From Isoetes taiwanensis (Eukaryota > Streptophyta > Lycopodiopsida > Isoetales > Isoetaceae), in contig JAJEKV010000030.1 of NCBI GenBank assembly GCA_021234155.1, positions 8,179,890 through 8,243,889 on the forward strand: DNA of 64,000 nt. The letters are read 5' to 3'. The notes under the pieces are model-generated. The model was not told the origin of the DNA. It did no database searches and saw only the letters and a list, made by a program, of their open reading frames with translations. Position numbers and translations under genes: made by a program. Positions 42,038 to 54,215 of the stretch are shown in pieces (within the stretch, counting starts at the first letter, position 1; each line of letters begins with the position of its first letter).

Positions 42038-45000
42038 ATGGCAACTTCTGATTTCCGGAGATGGTACAGCCGCGGCCATCATCCGAGGCCGACGTCGACC
42101 AAATCTTCCGGATCTTCGGGAAGGAGGTAGACGCCCAAGCAACCTTGCACGCGACCCGGCTTATAGTAGAGTCTTTGACTGAGTTCCAAGCTAGGGTAGA
42201 ACCCGGCGCTAGTGCAACTCCCCCTTGTGTAGGATATTTTGTTCCTAGGCGGTCCCGCAAGTAAAGCATTAGGCGATGTCCCTAACATCGCCAAATACCT
42301 CACAAACAAAGCGCACCGCGACACCGAGCCAATGGTCCTAAGCGTCCAACGGGGACCAAGTACTTCTCTTTCAACACCGCCTCGGCAATCTTTCTCACCC
42401 ATCGTGTCGAGAACACCGTGGGGAAACCTCCATTCCCCCATGGACGTGGACCCATTAGCCATAGCAGTTAGAACAAACGGCTCCTCACACGCGGTATGAA
42501 CGGGGAGCAGAAGGGAAGGAAGAAGACTTCGGATGAACAGGGAATCGGAGGAAGAGGAGGACTATGTCGAGCTCGACCCAGCGGAAGAGCGGCGACAAAC
42601 AAGAAAGAGCAGGGAGTGGCAAGACTCGAAGAAGCCGGCAGACTCTCGAGTCGCGCCACCCCCGGGTTAGGCATCACAAGCCTAGCTCCCATTATCGTCG
42701 AAGGTGAGGAGTTTCTCGCTCCTAAGCGACATTCAAAACCTCCGGAGTGCGTGGAAAGGGAGTACCGACTGAAGAGTTGCTGCACCAACTCGAAGAACGG
42801 ACTTGGGCGACTTCATCGTCCGAGGAGAGACTTCCCCCTCCAAGTAAGGGAAGCCGACACTTACACGGGAGAGTTTACCTCCGACATCCAAGCCTACACA
42901 AAATCAAAGTGATTATGGAGGCAGACAAGGCCGAGAACAAGCTACCGACGGAGGAAGAGTTCCTTGCTCTTCAGGAACAAATGGGGATCCGCTATGCGAC
43001 CTCAAACATCCTAACGGCAAGCTCGTCCGCAGCACCTCCCCGGGAGAGGACAGGCGAATTCGACCTCAGGAGGGCTTCAGCCTTGATCCGGAGACTACGG
43101 TGGAGCTCACCACGGTGGAGGTTGATGATTTCGAAGCGCAACACGAGCTGGATACCGAGTGGCCGAGGACCCGTCTCGCAACGACAGGTCACTACGGTAT
43201 TACCTGCCACTGCTGATGGATGGAAGAATAGCGGTTATCCACCGCAAGTTCACCCCCAGAGGCGAGGAAGGAGTATCGTTGCTGATTGCACTCTCAGGAT
43301 TCGGCCGGCATGCGCGGTTACCCCTTAACACCGAGTATGCAATCCTGGTGAAGAGAGCGGTAGCACTCGACGCCTTCGACCGCCATACCTTACAAAGGGC
43401 GGGCAAGACTGCCGCTGACAGCAGCTTATACCTCCACCCTTGAGAATAGAAGATTTGGCAAGAGCATTACAAGGTGGATCTCCAGCCAATGTCTTAGGAA
43501 CTTGGGCCATTCGATTGGGAACAGCCCAAGTGAAAAGTTCCCGGAGGATAATCCATCTTCCCAAGCATCAACAGGAATGATTAGCAGTAGTTGCAATTTC
43601 TTGTATTAGTGTAATATAAAATATAAATATAATATTCTCTTACACTATAAATGTTTTGTTGATATATTTTGTGTCCCCTCAACCATGCCAACAAACATAA
43701 GTAATGCAAGAAAGCAAGGAAAACTAACCATGTAGATATGAACCACTTGTGTATGCAGCTAGAGGCCCCGAGCCAGGAGAACGATTAACCGCTGGAACTT
43801 ACAGAGGAACAGAGCCCGCCCAAAGCCACGCCCGCAAAGGAACACGCTTTGAAGAATTTGGACAAATGACCCCGTAAGAAGAAATATCGCAAATGAGGAC
43901 AGACCTCGAACGGATAAAGGCTTTACTAGCCGCTGGAGGAGCCGGGTTCGGTGGGTAACGCTCAACCGCCGCAAGCATCATTTCGGAGAACGGTAGAGAC
44001 AAGAAGAGGAGCAAGAGAGGAAGGTCCCCAGCTCGGACTCCTCCGACTCAAGCTCGATTCAGACTCAGGACTCGAGGAAGAAGAAGGGCGTAACCAAGTC
44101 CGAAAGCGCACGAAAAGGCGAGGAACCCCGGACGGACGACAAAGGGACACAAGAACCTCGACTACCGTAAGAAAGTAGACTCGTGATTGGGAAATGTTTG
44201 AAGGCCGTGAAGCTTGAGCAATTCTCAGCGCAGAACAAGGTCGCATGGAGGCAGAGGCTTGGCTTGACGAGATGAGCCGATCGGCAATGTCTATGGTATG
44301 AAGGATAAGGATAAAGGCAGTGGTAGCAACAGCGAACCCGGAAGGGAGCAAAGACGATTTGGTGGAAGGGCTATGCCAAGGCTCATGGCTTAAGGGGATG
44401 CTTGCGGTGTTCAAGAAGTTTGCTAAAGCCTTCAAGCGCCATTACGTCCCAAGAGAGCACAAGTCCAAGATGATGCAGCAGTTCTAAAGTTGCAAAGCAA
44501 GGCAACAAATCAGTCATGCAAATACACCTGAGGAATTTATGAGGCTAAGGTCGATATGTGCCAAAGTTAGGTGAGAAGCACGCAATGGAAAGCTACATTG
44601 AAGGTCCTGAATGAGGAGATCCGCAAGCTTGTAAGGGCAATAAACCCGAGAACAAGATCGGGGCGGAGTCCAAGGCAATAAGTTTGCAAGGAACAGACCT
44701 CGTAATAGCGGGCGAGGCAGCAAGATACCAAGATAAAGGCAAGGCAAAGAAAGGTTTCACCGAGGACGGCCGGCCCCAGACTGCTAGAGCCCCATATAGT
44801 GGCAATCAAGGGAAGCAAAGCAGGAGAAGAAGCGGTGTATCTTTCAAAGACAAACAGAAGGGTCAAACTACTCCAAAGCAAAGGCGATCCTTTCGGCAGC
44901 CATGCCCAAGGAAAAGAGACAGAGTGCATAGAAAAGCAGCTTTGTTTCGTGTGTTTCCAGCCAAAGCCATAGGGCCGAACCGCCCATATGTCATGAGTGC

Positions 45001-45120
45001 AAAATGGGCTAGCAGAGTTGGGAGATTGGGACACTTTGATCGACGACGACGGGCGAGGAGGCCCGCGACTACATTCGTGGTGAGTGTCATATCTTTGCCG
45101 CAATAGATACAGAGCAAGTA
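42038..45120 (+). pseudogene. Gypsy Gag, broken
   Basis: The start ATG is either 42038 or, in another frame, 42061 (MVQPRPSSEADVDQIFRIFG). Pieces follow in changing frames. A retrotransposon-gag-like block near 44210-44560 reads AWLDEMSRS, then KAFKRHYVPREHKSKMMQQF and NTPEEFMRLRSIC, the conserved end of the capsid domain. A Lys/Arg/Gln-rich tail follows, with remnants of a zinc knuckle (CHECKMG, then GHFDR in another frame, 44980-45040). More than ten stops or frame changes are present. Some of the 43.2-44.2 kb DNA matches nothing I recognise and may be insertion or rapidly evolving gag. Confidence 0.7.
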
Positions 45121-45179
45121 GAGAGCCAAGATAAAGTAATTTCCATTAAAGGGGAAAGGCCAAGGCCAAGTCATTTATA

Positions 45180-48100
45180 GTCCCGATAGATTCGGGGAAG
45201 TAGCCATAACTTTGCATCTCCCGTAATGGTTCAAATGTTGAAGTTGAAACCATTAAAGTCAAAGCCAAGGCCCGTTGTCTTAGCAAGTGGAGCAGTAAGG
45301 CAGACGGCAGGTAAAAGAATCAACTTTGACATCGACTTGCCGGGGATTAAGATCCAGATGGGGGCAGAGGTAATGGGCATCGGCAAAATACGAATTTGAT
45401 AATAGGTATGGAGTACCTTGGACCAGCAGGGCCATTATTGATTGTGGAAAGCGGAAGGTGACCTTCCCAACACCCAACGGCAAGATCATTGAGATAAATG
45501 TAAAGAAGTTGTTCCCATCATGCGGTGTATGTCTTCTAAACGGCTGTTCAAGTGCATCAAGAGTGAGCAAGTAGCATACATCTTCAAGCTTGAGATTAGT
45601 GATCCGGAATTGGAAGGAAGCAAAGAAGACAAGATGCTCAGCAAGTTGCCGAAGCAAATAGCTAAGTTGATCACGGAGTTCCACGATCTCTTTCCAGATG
45701 AGATTAAGCAGCTCCCTCCTTATAGGGGAGTCGAGTGCGAGATAGCACTCGAACCGGGAACAAAGCCAACAAGCAAGGCTCCATATAGAATGACAACGCC
45801 AGAGTTGTTTGAGCTGAAGAAAGAAGATTAGCGAGGAGCTGCCGCCGACCTAGGTTTCATTAGACCTAGTGTCTCGCCGTTTGGAGCCCATTCTTTTGTC
45901 AAGAAGAAGGATGGATCTTTGAGGATGTGCATAGACTATAGACAGTTGAATAAGCACACTATTAAGAACAAGTATGCGCTTCCAAGATCAGACGACTTGA
46001 TGGATCAGCTTCAAGGAGCAAAGATCTTCTCCAAAATCGACTTAAGGTCGTTATCATCGATACGGATAAAGGAGGAGGATATCCACAAGACCGCCGGGTG
46101 ACGCCTGGGTATGGGCATTATGAGTTCACAGTGATGCCTTTCGCTTATCAAATGCCCCCCGCTAACGCTCATGAGGCTCATGAACGATATCTTCGTGGGA
46201 GTTCCCGGACACCTTTGTGATTGTTTTCTTTGATGACATTTTGGTGTATAGCAGATCCCTTTGAAGAGCACGTGCAACACTTGAGAAGGGTGCTAGAGAA
46301 GTTGAAGAGGCACCGGTTATGCGCCAAGTTGTCGGGCGCCACCGCGCAACGAAGAGAAGGTGGAATACCTTGGTCATGTGATCTCGGCGAGAAGGCATCT
46401 CGACGGACCCCGCCAAGATTGAGGCATGATTGATTGGGGTCGGCCGAAGAATGTGCACGAGGTCAGAAGTTTTCTCGGCCTAGCAGGGTACTACAGGAAG
46501 TTCGTGAAGAACTTTGCTAAGATAGCAGCCCCGTTAACAGACCTGACGAGGGCAGAGAAGGTGAAAGATTGGGTAGAGCATTGGCACAAGAAAGCCCAAA
46601 AGGGGTTTGAATTGTTGAAAGAAGCTCTGACGACAGCCCCTGTCTTGACCCTGCCGGACCCGGAGAAAGATAAGCTTGTAGCAACAGATGCGAGTAAGAT
46701 AGCTACAAAAGGGCTTATGCAAGAAGAGTGGTGGTAGCGTATGATTCCGTGAAAAGATGAACGACGCCGAGACGCGCTACCCAACGCACGATCAGGAATT
46801 GCTTGCGGTTGTCAGGGCATTAAGAATATGGAGGCACTATCTCTTGGGAAGGAGGTTCCAATTGGATACCGACCATCAGAGCCTCCAATATGTATTCACG
46901 CAACCACACCTTAATCTGAGGCAGCGGAGATGGATGGAGTTCCTCGAAGAATATGACTTTGATATAGTCTACAAGCCGGGGAAGCTCAATGTGGTAGCAG
47001 ATGCGCTTTCAAGGCATCCCCTGACAACTAGAGTGCATTGCAATGCAATTTCGACGCCTCCAAATGACTTTGGTAAGAAGATTGAAGAGTCCTTGCCAAC
47101 GGATGTGGATTTCAGGGAAGTATGGACAAGCCTCTCTAAGGAGGCTAGAACAGATAAAGAGCGGGAGGCCTTCAAGCATTATAAGAAGGAAGGCAACCTG
47201 TTATACCATAAGAACAAGTTGTGCGTACCCGAATCATCACGTGTAAGGAAGTTGATCCTCCATGACACGCACAACAGCCCAATAGCTGGCCATGCGGGAT
47301 TCATGAAAACATATTTCAAAGTGCGCAGCAGCTATTATTGGCCAGGAATGAAGAAGCAAATAGCTCGCTACATCAAGGAATGTCAGCTATGCCAGCAGAC
47401 GAAGGCGGAGCAGCTTCGAATTCCAGGGGCATTAGAGCCATTAGCGGTGCCAAACGCTAAGTGGGAGGTAATCAGCATGGACTTCATCACAGGACTCCCA
47501 AGAACAGCGAGAGGCAAGGATGCCTTGATGGTAGTGGTCGACAAGTTGTCGAAGATGGCACATTTTGTGCCTTGCAGGACCACAGATACAGCTATGGATA
47601 CAGCAAAGCTCTTCACCAAAGAGATCTTCAGGCTTCATGGCATGCCAAGGGAGATTATCTCCGACAGGGATCCGAAGTTCATGAGTGCCTTTTGGCAAGA
47701 CCTCTTTGCGACAATTCAGACCAAGCTATCCATGAGCACGGCGTATCATCCTCAGACGGATGGCCAGACGGAGCGGACCAACAGGATCTTAGAAGACATG
47801 CTACGAAACTATGTCTGGAATAAGCAAAGTATGTGGGAAGAATTTATTCACTTGGTGGAGTTTGCATACAATAGCACCAAGGTGAATCGTCCCAAATGTC
47901 GCCATTTATGATCAATTATGGCTATCAGTGCCTAACTCCAGACACTTGGCACAACCCCGTGTCAAAAGTAGAAGTTTCGCAGCAGATGTTGGCCGATATG
48001 CAACAGCTCGTGGAAGAAGTTCGAGGTTATCTGCTAGCAGCAAGAAGTCGTCAGAAGAGCATCGCCGACAAGCATCGAACAGTCAGAGAGTTCAAAGTTG

Positions 48101-48573
48101 GAGATGATGTATGGCTCAAGATAAAGGTGAAGCAGGCGAAGCTCAGGATTGGCAATTGCAAGAAGCTTGCTCCAAGGTGGGCTGGACCCTTCAGAATAAT
48201 CAAGAGAGTAGGTAATCAATCCTACAAGTTGGATTTGCCAGCACACCTAAAGATTCATAAGGTCTTCCACGTGAGTTTGTTGAAGAAGCATACTCCAAAT
48301 CCAGACGAAGTCTTGGACACTCCAACGTTGTTGGAAATGACGGAGGAGCAGCTGGAAATAGTTCCAGAAATGATTCTTGATAAAGCTTTCAAGAAGACAA
48401 GGAGGTCGGAGTTTCTCCAATACTTGGTCAAATGGAAGCACTTGCCAGTGGAAGACGCGACGTGGGTACTTAAGAAGGATTTAGTAAAGCAGTACCCACA
48501 GTTTATGGAGCAATGGGACGGCAAGGTCATCTCCGAAGAAATCGGCTCAGGCATGTCGATTTGTGTAGGTTAA
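45180..48573 (+). pseudogene. Gypsy Pol: protease, RT, RNase H, integrase, chromodomain
   Basis: A protease trace (IDSG near 45185) is followed by reverse transcriptase with [31 protein letters not shown] and FFDD (46226-46237). RNase H comes next (46426-47030), with [20 protein letters not shown] and LLAVVRALRIWRHYLLGR. Integrase (47160-47911) has a zinc site (H-H, CQLCQQ), then VISMDFITGLP, ISDRDPKFMS and AYHPQTDGQTERTN for the D-D-E core. The frame 47896-48573 carries the GPY/F-like block (WLKIKVKQAKLR, RWAGPFRIIKRVG) and a chromodomain (FLQYLVKWKHLPVEDATWV) before LVKQYPQFMEQW. In known families the chromodomain reads histone H3 methylation and guides integration. Frame changes occur at about 45830, 46100, 46200, 46400, 46740 and 47905. 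Confidence 0.93.
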
Positions 48574-49419
48574 TTCTTGTATAGATTAATCTACGCATGC
48601 AACCTATGCTTGGTATGGGTCGCATGCGTTGTTACCGATGATGAGACCACTACGGTGATCTCTAGGGCGTGGTGTAATGTCAATGTAAGCATGACCGCGT
48701 TTCCGATTGGGCGAGTGGAAGGTAGATTAGAAAGTCTACTTCTGTTCCACGGAAGTAGACGACCTCGAGAGAAAGGAGGTCATTAAGGAATGCATTGATA
48801 GGGAAAGCACCTTTAGCCCCATATATGCTTTGATAGGAGGAATCCATCCTTCACGCCCCCCACGCGAGAAGGATATCCTCCACGCTGGGCAACTAGAGGT
48901 GTAGGCATGAGCGGCATATAAGCATATATACTGTCTCCACGGCCATTATGGAAGATTCATCCTCTTCCCTAGGAGATTAGCCATGCATTCATGTAGATAG
49001 GTGGGGTGGTCACCATATAACCAAAATTTATTAAATAATTAAAACGGTACTAACGTAGTGTCGACCTGCAGGCCAGTAGAGCGCTCCGAAGAGCAAGGAG
49101 GTCGAGCTACGAAGACTTGCAACACAAGTTTTGTTGGAATGTGTTGCAAGGAATGAAGAGTACCTCGGACAATAATTATAGATATGAAATGTTGAAATCT
49201 TGTCTAACTTAAGATAGTGAATACCTTGTTTAATGATGTTGTGAATTGTTAAGTATTCCATAGTATGATGACGTGATAATGTTTTAAAAATATTACCTTA
49301 GGGTAATCCTGGTAAATGTATAACTATTATATTGTATGCATCACGTTGATTGCAGATTGCAGATTAGGAAGATCCCAAGGTGGGGAGACCCACGATCTTG
49401 CGCGGACAAACATCATTTC
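48574..49419 (+). repeat. Conserved non-coding block after pol
   Basis: Positions 48635-49110 match the inverted block 1-560. It has no coding potential and is conserved between two diverged family members. Near 49374-49388 a purine-rich CCCAAGGTGGGGAGACC duplicates part of the polypurine tract. Confidence 0.85.
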
Positions 49420-49432
49420 AAGGTGGGGAGAA
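49420..49432 (+). other. Gypsy polypurine tract
   Basis: AAGGTGGGGAGAA abuts the 3' LTR. Confidence 0.9.
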
Positions 49433-50987
49433 TGTGGCGTTTCCAAAGACAAGATATCACGGTCCCGGGGCGATATCGCATCTTTGCGCCATCGCAGCGT
49501 ACCGCCACTCCGACCGACGTGTACGCCAACGGATAGCCAGGTAAGTAGCCCTAGGGGCAACTTGCTAGGAGTGTTCATATATTATTAATGTGCACATGTG
49601 CACATTAATGAGGGCACACCTTTCCATGTTGGCATATTTTGCCACCTAGCCATTAAAGGCAAGTGGGGCCTTTCCAATTATCCCACATGCCAAATTGGGT
49701 AATTGGAAACCCTAGCCCAAACCCCATGTCTATTTAGGGTAGGAAAACCCTAGCTTGCTAGTTTTTCGCCCTTAGGGTTTTAGAGCTTCGTTTTGGCTGC
49801 CCCAGAGCCAAAACCGCCCCCCGACGCTTGCCCAATAATTGCCATCGGGGTTCGAATTCGATCAGCTCAGCAGGATGGTTGAACTCAGGTCAGGAGGAGC
49901 CACTCAAGGATCAGGTATTTGGTCAATTTAATAGCTTAAACCGTCTTCTAGTCATAGAATCAGTAGGTTTAGACTATTAAATTGCCCATAGTAGCTATCT
50001 AGATCTTAGATCTCGGACACTAACTAAAGAACCTAACTCTATGATTAGATCTAGTTCTTTTAGTTCTTCCCGTGATGTATTTGGATGATGTATTTCGTGA
50101 ACTCCTTGTATTGGGAAGGGGGTAGAGGCCCTAAAGCTTGTAGTTGATGCTCCTAGAGTAGCCTCTAGCACACTTGTAGATTCGCCCTGTGTACAAGAGC
50201 CACACACGGTTGTGGGTGAAGGGGCCGGACCGGCTAGGAAGGAGGTTCATGTTCGACTCTGAACGATCCCCCGGTGTGTAAAGCCTCTAGGGATCATTGT
50301 GACTAGGTCTAATGGCTTACCACCGAAGTGCGGGTAAGGCATGGGCTCGACACCCCGTGAAGTGGTGTACACTTTCCAAAGTGGGTTCGGTCGAATACGG
50401 GCAAGTGGTCCTCTAGTCACCTTGAGTCGGCATGTAGATCTCCGGAGGGAGTGATCCCTACCCGCCCCATCGAACGGGGAGGATGAGACCGGGAATAGCC
50501 CCTTCGGCTATGCATCCCGTGGGCTCTGATCGAGTCCCAACACTTTTGACCTACCGCAAAAAGTGTGCACGGGGAGGGGCGGATGGAGTGGACAACCCTA
50601 GGCCATGTTCTTATGCCAGCCAAATCCATTGCCATGAATTCTGTCTGCAATGAACTCTGGAGACCCAGGCCGTCAGTTACCCCTTGAGTCTGAGCCTTGG
50701 GTAGGATTCCCTATGTGATGTGCTGACCACTGTCTATGCAGATGTTGATATGCCACCCTTCTGGGTGGATGGAGGATTATGTTGAGTACTGACATGTATG
50801 TTTACGCTTCCGCAGCTAGGTAGGCCCTGAGGGAGACAGGGTAGAATGACACCTTCACTCTTCCCACTGGGACTCGTTACGGGTGCAGTGATATGTGGAG
50901 GGCCCTGTATCAGCATGGAGCTGGTGTGGGGGAAGAACTCCTGTTTGTATACGGTGAGAGCACCGTATACGAGTAGGGGACGTCACA
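49433..50987 (+). repeat. Gypsy 3' LTR
   Basis: About 1.56 kb, TGTGGCG ... CGTCACA, followed by the GAGCA target duplication. Differences from the 5' LTR are mostly 1-4 base indels in GC-rich places. Confidence 0.93.
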
Positions 50988-51569
50988 GAGCACAAGATGA
51001 ATAAGAACACAAGATATAGACATTGTGTATTGTCTATGTTGTTATGATTTTAGCTAATGCAAAATATATTTGGTCTATGACATCATAGCACAAGCCAGTC
51101 CAAAATAAAGTTTATCTAGACAACCCAAAATAAACTCAGTCTACATCATAGCACAAGCCAATCCAAAAAAATTATATCTGTGACTTCATAACACAAGCCA
51201 ATCCAAAGTTAATTCTATCTATAACAACATAGAATAAGCCAATCTGAGATACATTTTACCTATGACATCATGGCAAAGTCAATCTAAAATATTATCTGTA
51301 TAGTCATGGCATGAACCAATCATAGCACCAGCCCATAAATAATATAATATGTCTATGGTATGACACAAGCCCTAAAATAAAAAAAATGTCCACGATATCG
51401 TAGCGCAAAGCTTTTGAAATTATAATCTGTCCATATCATAGCACAAGCCTTTAAAAAATATAATATGCCTATGATGTATTAGCACATTATAATATAAAAT
51501 ATATTCTAGCTACAACCTATAACAAAAGCCTTTTCTAAAATATACTTTGTCTAAGCCATCATAGTACAA

Positions 51570-51675
51570 GTACTTTTTGGGTTGCCCCTAGGGGGGCAAA
51601 CCCTTATTTATGTGGGTTTTTGGCATATCCTAGGTATATGCTAGAATATCCCTAGGATATGTTGGTGACTGCTCC
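51570..51675 (+). repeat. Foldback terminal-like repeat, copy B
   Basis: Same as 28005-28110 and the inverse of 58691-58800. Confidence 0.7.
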
Positions 51676-51819
51676 AAACCTCCTATTTCCTGTAAACTCT
51701 CGGTCAGCTGGTAAAGAACTCCACGTCTCATTTCTTGAAGCCAACCGGGTAACTGGCAAGACAGGGAGGTAATGTCAATGGTTGGGAAGGTCAGGGTTAT
51801 GCATACCAGAGCAGGAGCT

Positions 51820-52475
51820 GGGGCAGATGAGTCTGGTGATAGAAGGCAGCGGATTTGGCATATGCAACTCTGTTCTTGCGGATTTAAGGGAAAGCTTTTC
51901 ACAAAATTTGGAGCAGAGCATTTTCGTATCCCTCTTGTGCAATCTGGCATTCCGGATTTCTTTGTTTCTTCACCGGTTCTGGCAGGTAAGCTTCTTGGTG
52001 ATCAAATTTCCTTTAGATTTCCTTTTTCTTTGCAAAACCATAGCTAAGGAGGTACAATGCTGCATGTTTGGTTAATCTCATTTTTTTTCCAAACCAGCTT
52101 ATCCAGCAAATCCATTCAAACACACACGAGGTCCAGTGCTCTATTTTCTAACATGCACTTTGTATAAGTAATATGTAGTGGCAGATCCATCAGCAGAAGA
52201 GAAAGCTATTATGCACAAACCACCTTAACAGTAGTTCTTGACGATTCTGGAAAGCCTATTTCGTTGTTGCAGAGAAGGAGTTCGGGCAGATGCATCTTGA
52301 TCTCCTCAATCAAACATGGTAGAAGGCAGTGGATTTGGCATATGCAACTATATTATTGCGGATTTAAGAAAAATCCTTTCACATATTTTAGGGTAGAATA
52401 TTTGGTATCCTTCTTTTGCATTCCAACATTCTAAATTCATTTGTTTCTTCATATGTTCTGGCAGGTAGGCTTCTT
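51820..52475 (+). other. Exon-like direct repeats, copy B
   Basis: Copies of the 28240-28860 pair, both ending TTCTGGCAGGTA. Small differences from copy A include an extra AGTAGTTCTTGACGATT near 52235. Confidence 0.5.
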
Positions 52476-52731
52476 GCTAAACCATAACTAAGCAGGTACA
52501 ATGCTGCACGATTTTCTTAGTCTCATGTTTTTTTCCCAAACCAGCTTGTCCAACATATCCATTCAAATGCACGTGGAAAGCTTATTTTGTTGTTAAAGCC
52601 TGGTACAGTACGATTCCAATCAATAGTTGCAGGTGGGTTTAAATGCAACTTTAAATAGTCCTGTAAATTGTCTGCAATGTTCTGTGAAAAATATAGTGAA
52701 GAAACCTGATATACAAAGATTATTGATATAG

Positions 52732-52889
52732 GAAATTCAGAACAAAATAGGGCAAATGGCTGTCAAAAAAGACAGAAAGAAGTTGCCATACTTGCAAGCA
52801 CTAGTAAAGGAGACTCTGAAAAGGCATCCTTGTGCGGAAGGTACCAGTAAAGGAGACTCTGAGGCGGAGTCCTCACGAGGAAGGTACCC
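52732..52889 (+). pseudogene. Cytochrome P450 exon fragment with a doubled K-helix
   Basis: After GATATAG (acceptor-like) the frame reads EIQNKIGQMAVKKDRKKLPY, then LQALVKETLKRHPCAEGT. LPYLQA-V-ETL-RHP is the J'/K-helix of plant cytochrome P450s, with the ExxR pair (KETLKRHP). Immediately after, a second diverged copy reads KETLRRSPHEEGT. No heme-binding region or other exons are visible nearby. It is therefore a captured and internally duplicated fragment, probably cargo of a DNA transposon. Confidence 0.7.
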
Positions 52890-53940
52890 TTGTTACTAAA
52901 CTATGTACAGTTACACGTTATTTATGATATTCCTGGAAATGCCCTTATTCTTGGGGGCATACTATGGGAATCACAGTGAACTGTACTTTATTATGTATTC
53001 TCTAACCTTTGTGACGGTAGTTGTGGGTTCTTCTGCTCTGCTCTGATTGCACATGCAAAATTCCCATATGAACCTAGTGGCAACAATAATGTTTGCAAGA
53101 ACTGAAGGTTGTAAGTTACTCGTCTAGAGATCACTTGATAAGGTTTCATTGCATTGTGTTGAGGCATGATTCCTCTACATGAAACAAGGTGTATGAATCT
53201 GTAGTCTATCTAGCCTTCAAATTTGCATATTTAAGCTTGCATTTCAAAATTCCACCTGAGGATTAATGAGGATTAAGGCAAACAGAAAGAAAGTATGTAG
53301 CAAGGAGGGCAGATAACTGCATGAAATTACAACTATGTGTGGCACGTGTTGTTTAGATGTGGCATGATGAAATTGTCAGGATCTGGATGATTAGGCTCAG
53401 AGAGCCTTGCTTTTCAACATGGGATATTGTGAACGGTGGATGCCTATAAATGGTTTTTCTTTTCTTTTTTAAAATTCCATATACTAGATTCCAATTTAAA
53501 CAGACATTTGGTGGTGCCAAAACTATGATGTTGCTAGCAAATGGTTTGCAAAGAGGTTCTTCCTCAATGGAGAACAATTTTCCGTGTGCTTTACAGTGCT
53601 ATACTGCTATAACTATACTTGAATTTTAAACTCTTGGCAAGCTCTAGAAGCAATGCTATGGGTAGTTATATTATGTCTATATACGATTGATCAGCATGGA
53701 CCTGGTAATGGTATTGCATTCGCGGAAGGTAACTAAATCTCATCTTCATAACTTGTGGCATCATTTGATTAAGTCATGTGTTTGGCTTGTACTGCTCATT
53801 TCATGGATTAAGCTTATGTTTACTTATAAATGGTGAGGCTTCTCGAGCTCCCTTATAGGCATCCTGCAAGACAGCTAGAACTATATATTTGCCTGACGTT
53901 CTAGCAGAAAGACAGGTTATGGGCATTAGAAAAGGCCTAT
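52890..53940. other. No gene seen
   Basis: AT-rich DNA with only short frames. Intron-like or decayed transposon interior. Confidence 0.4.
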
Positions 53941-54215
53941 TGGAAGACAAAGATGTGAATTTACATTGAAAACCTTATGCCAAAGGGATAAGTTATAATG
54001 CTGGAAAAAAAAAGGACTTATGCTATTGGGGGAAGACAGAGATGTGAATACATTTGAAAACCGTATGCCAAAGAGACAGGTTACAACGTTGAAAAACAAG
54101 GGTTATGAGTTTGATGAAAGACAAAGATGTGAATTTGCATTTGAACACCTTATGGCTTACATGGCACACAAAGAAGAAGAAGAAGAAGAAGAAGAAGAGA
54201 TTTTAACGAAAGGAT
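53940..54215 (+). repeat. Three imperfect tandem repeats and a GAA tract
   Basis: Units starting at about 53942, 54031 and 54115 (GAAGACAAAGATGTGAAT and variants) have periods of 89 and 84-85 bases. The last leads into an (AAG)n tract at 54170-54199. The frame 54020-54217 spans two units and ends in a Glu run. Gene identity unknown. Confidence 0.7.

Larger units (their letters stand above)
37806..50987 (+). mobile_element. Ty3/Gypsy chromovirus with a histone-H3-like extra frame
   Basis: A 13.2-kb element flanked by a perfect 5-bp duplication GAGCA (37801-37805 and 50988-50992) in copy B of the tandem duplication. The empty site is visible in copy A near 27421. Order: 5' LTR, initiator-Met primer site, hairpin modules, TATA cassette, H3-like frame, second hairpin and TATA cassette, gag, protease, reverse transcriptase, RNase H, integrase, chromodomain, conserved non-coding block, polypurine tract, 3' LTR. 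Most frames are broken by small indels. Confidence 0.95.
50993..52713 (+). repeat. Tandem duplication, copy B, second part
   Basis: Aligns with 27427-29100: repeat array (51000-51569), foldback (51570-51675) and exon-like pair. Beyond 52713 the sequence is unique, whereas copy A jumps into LINE 2. Confidence 0.92.
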
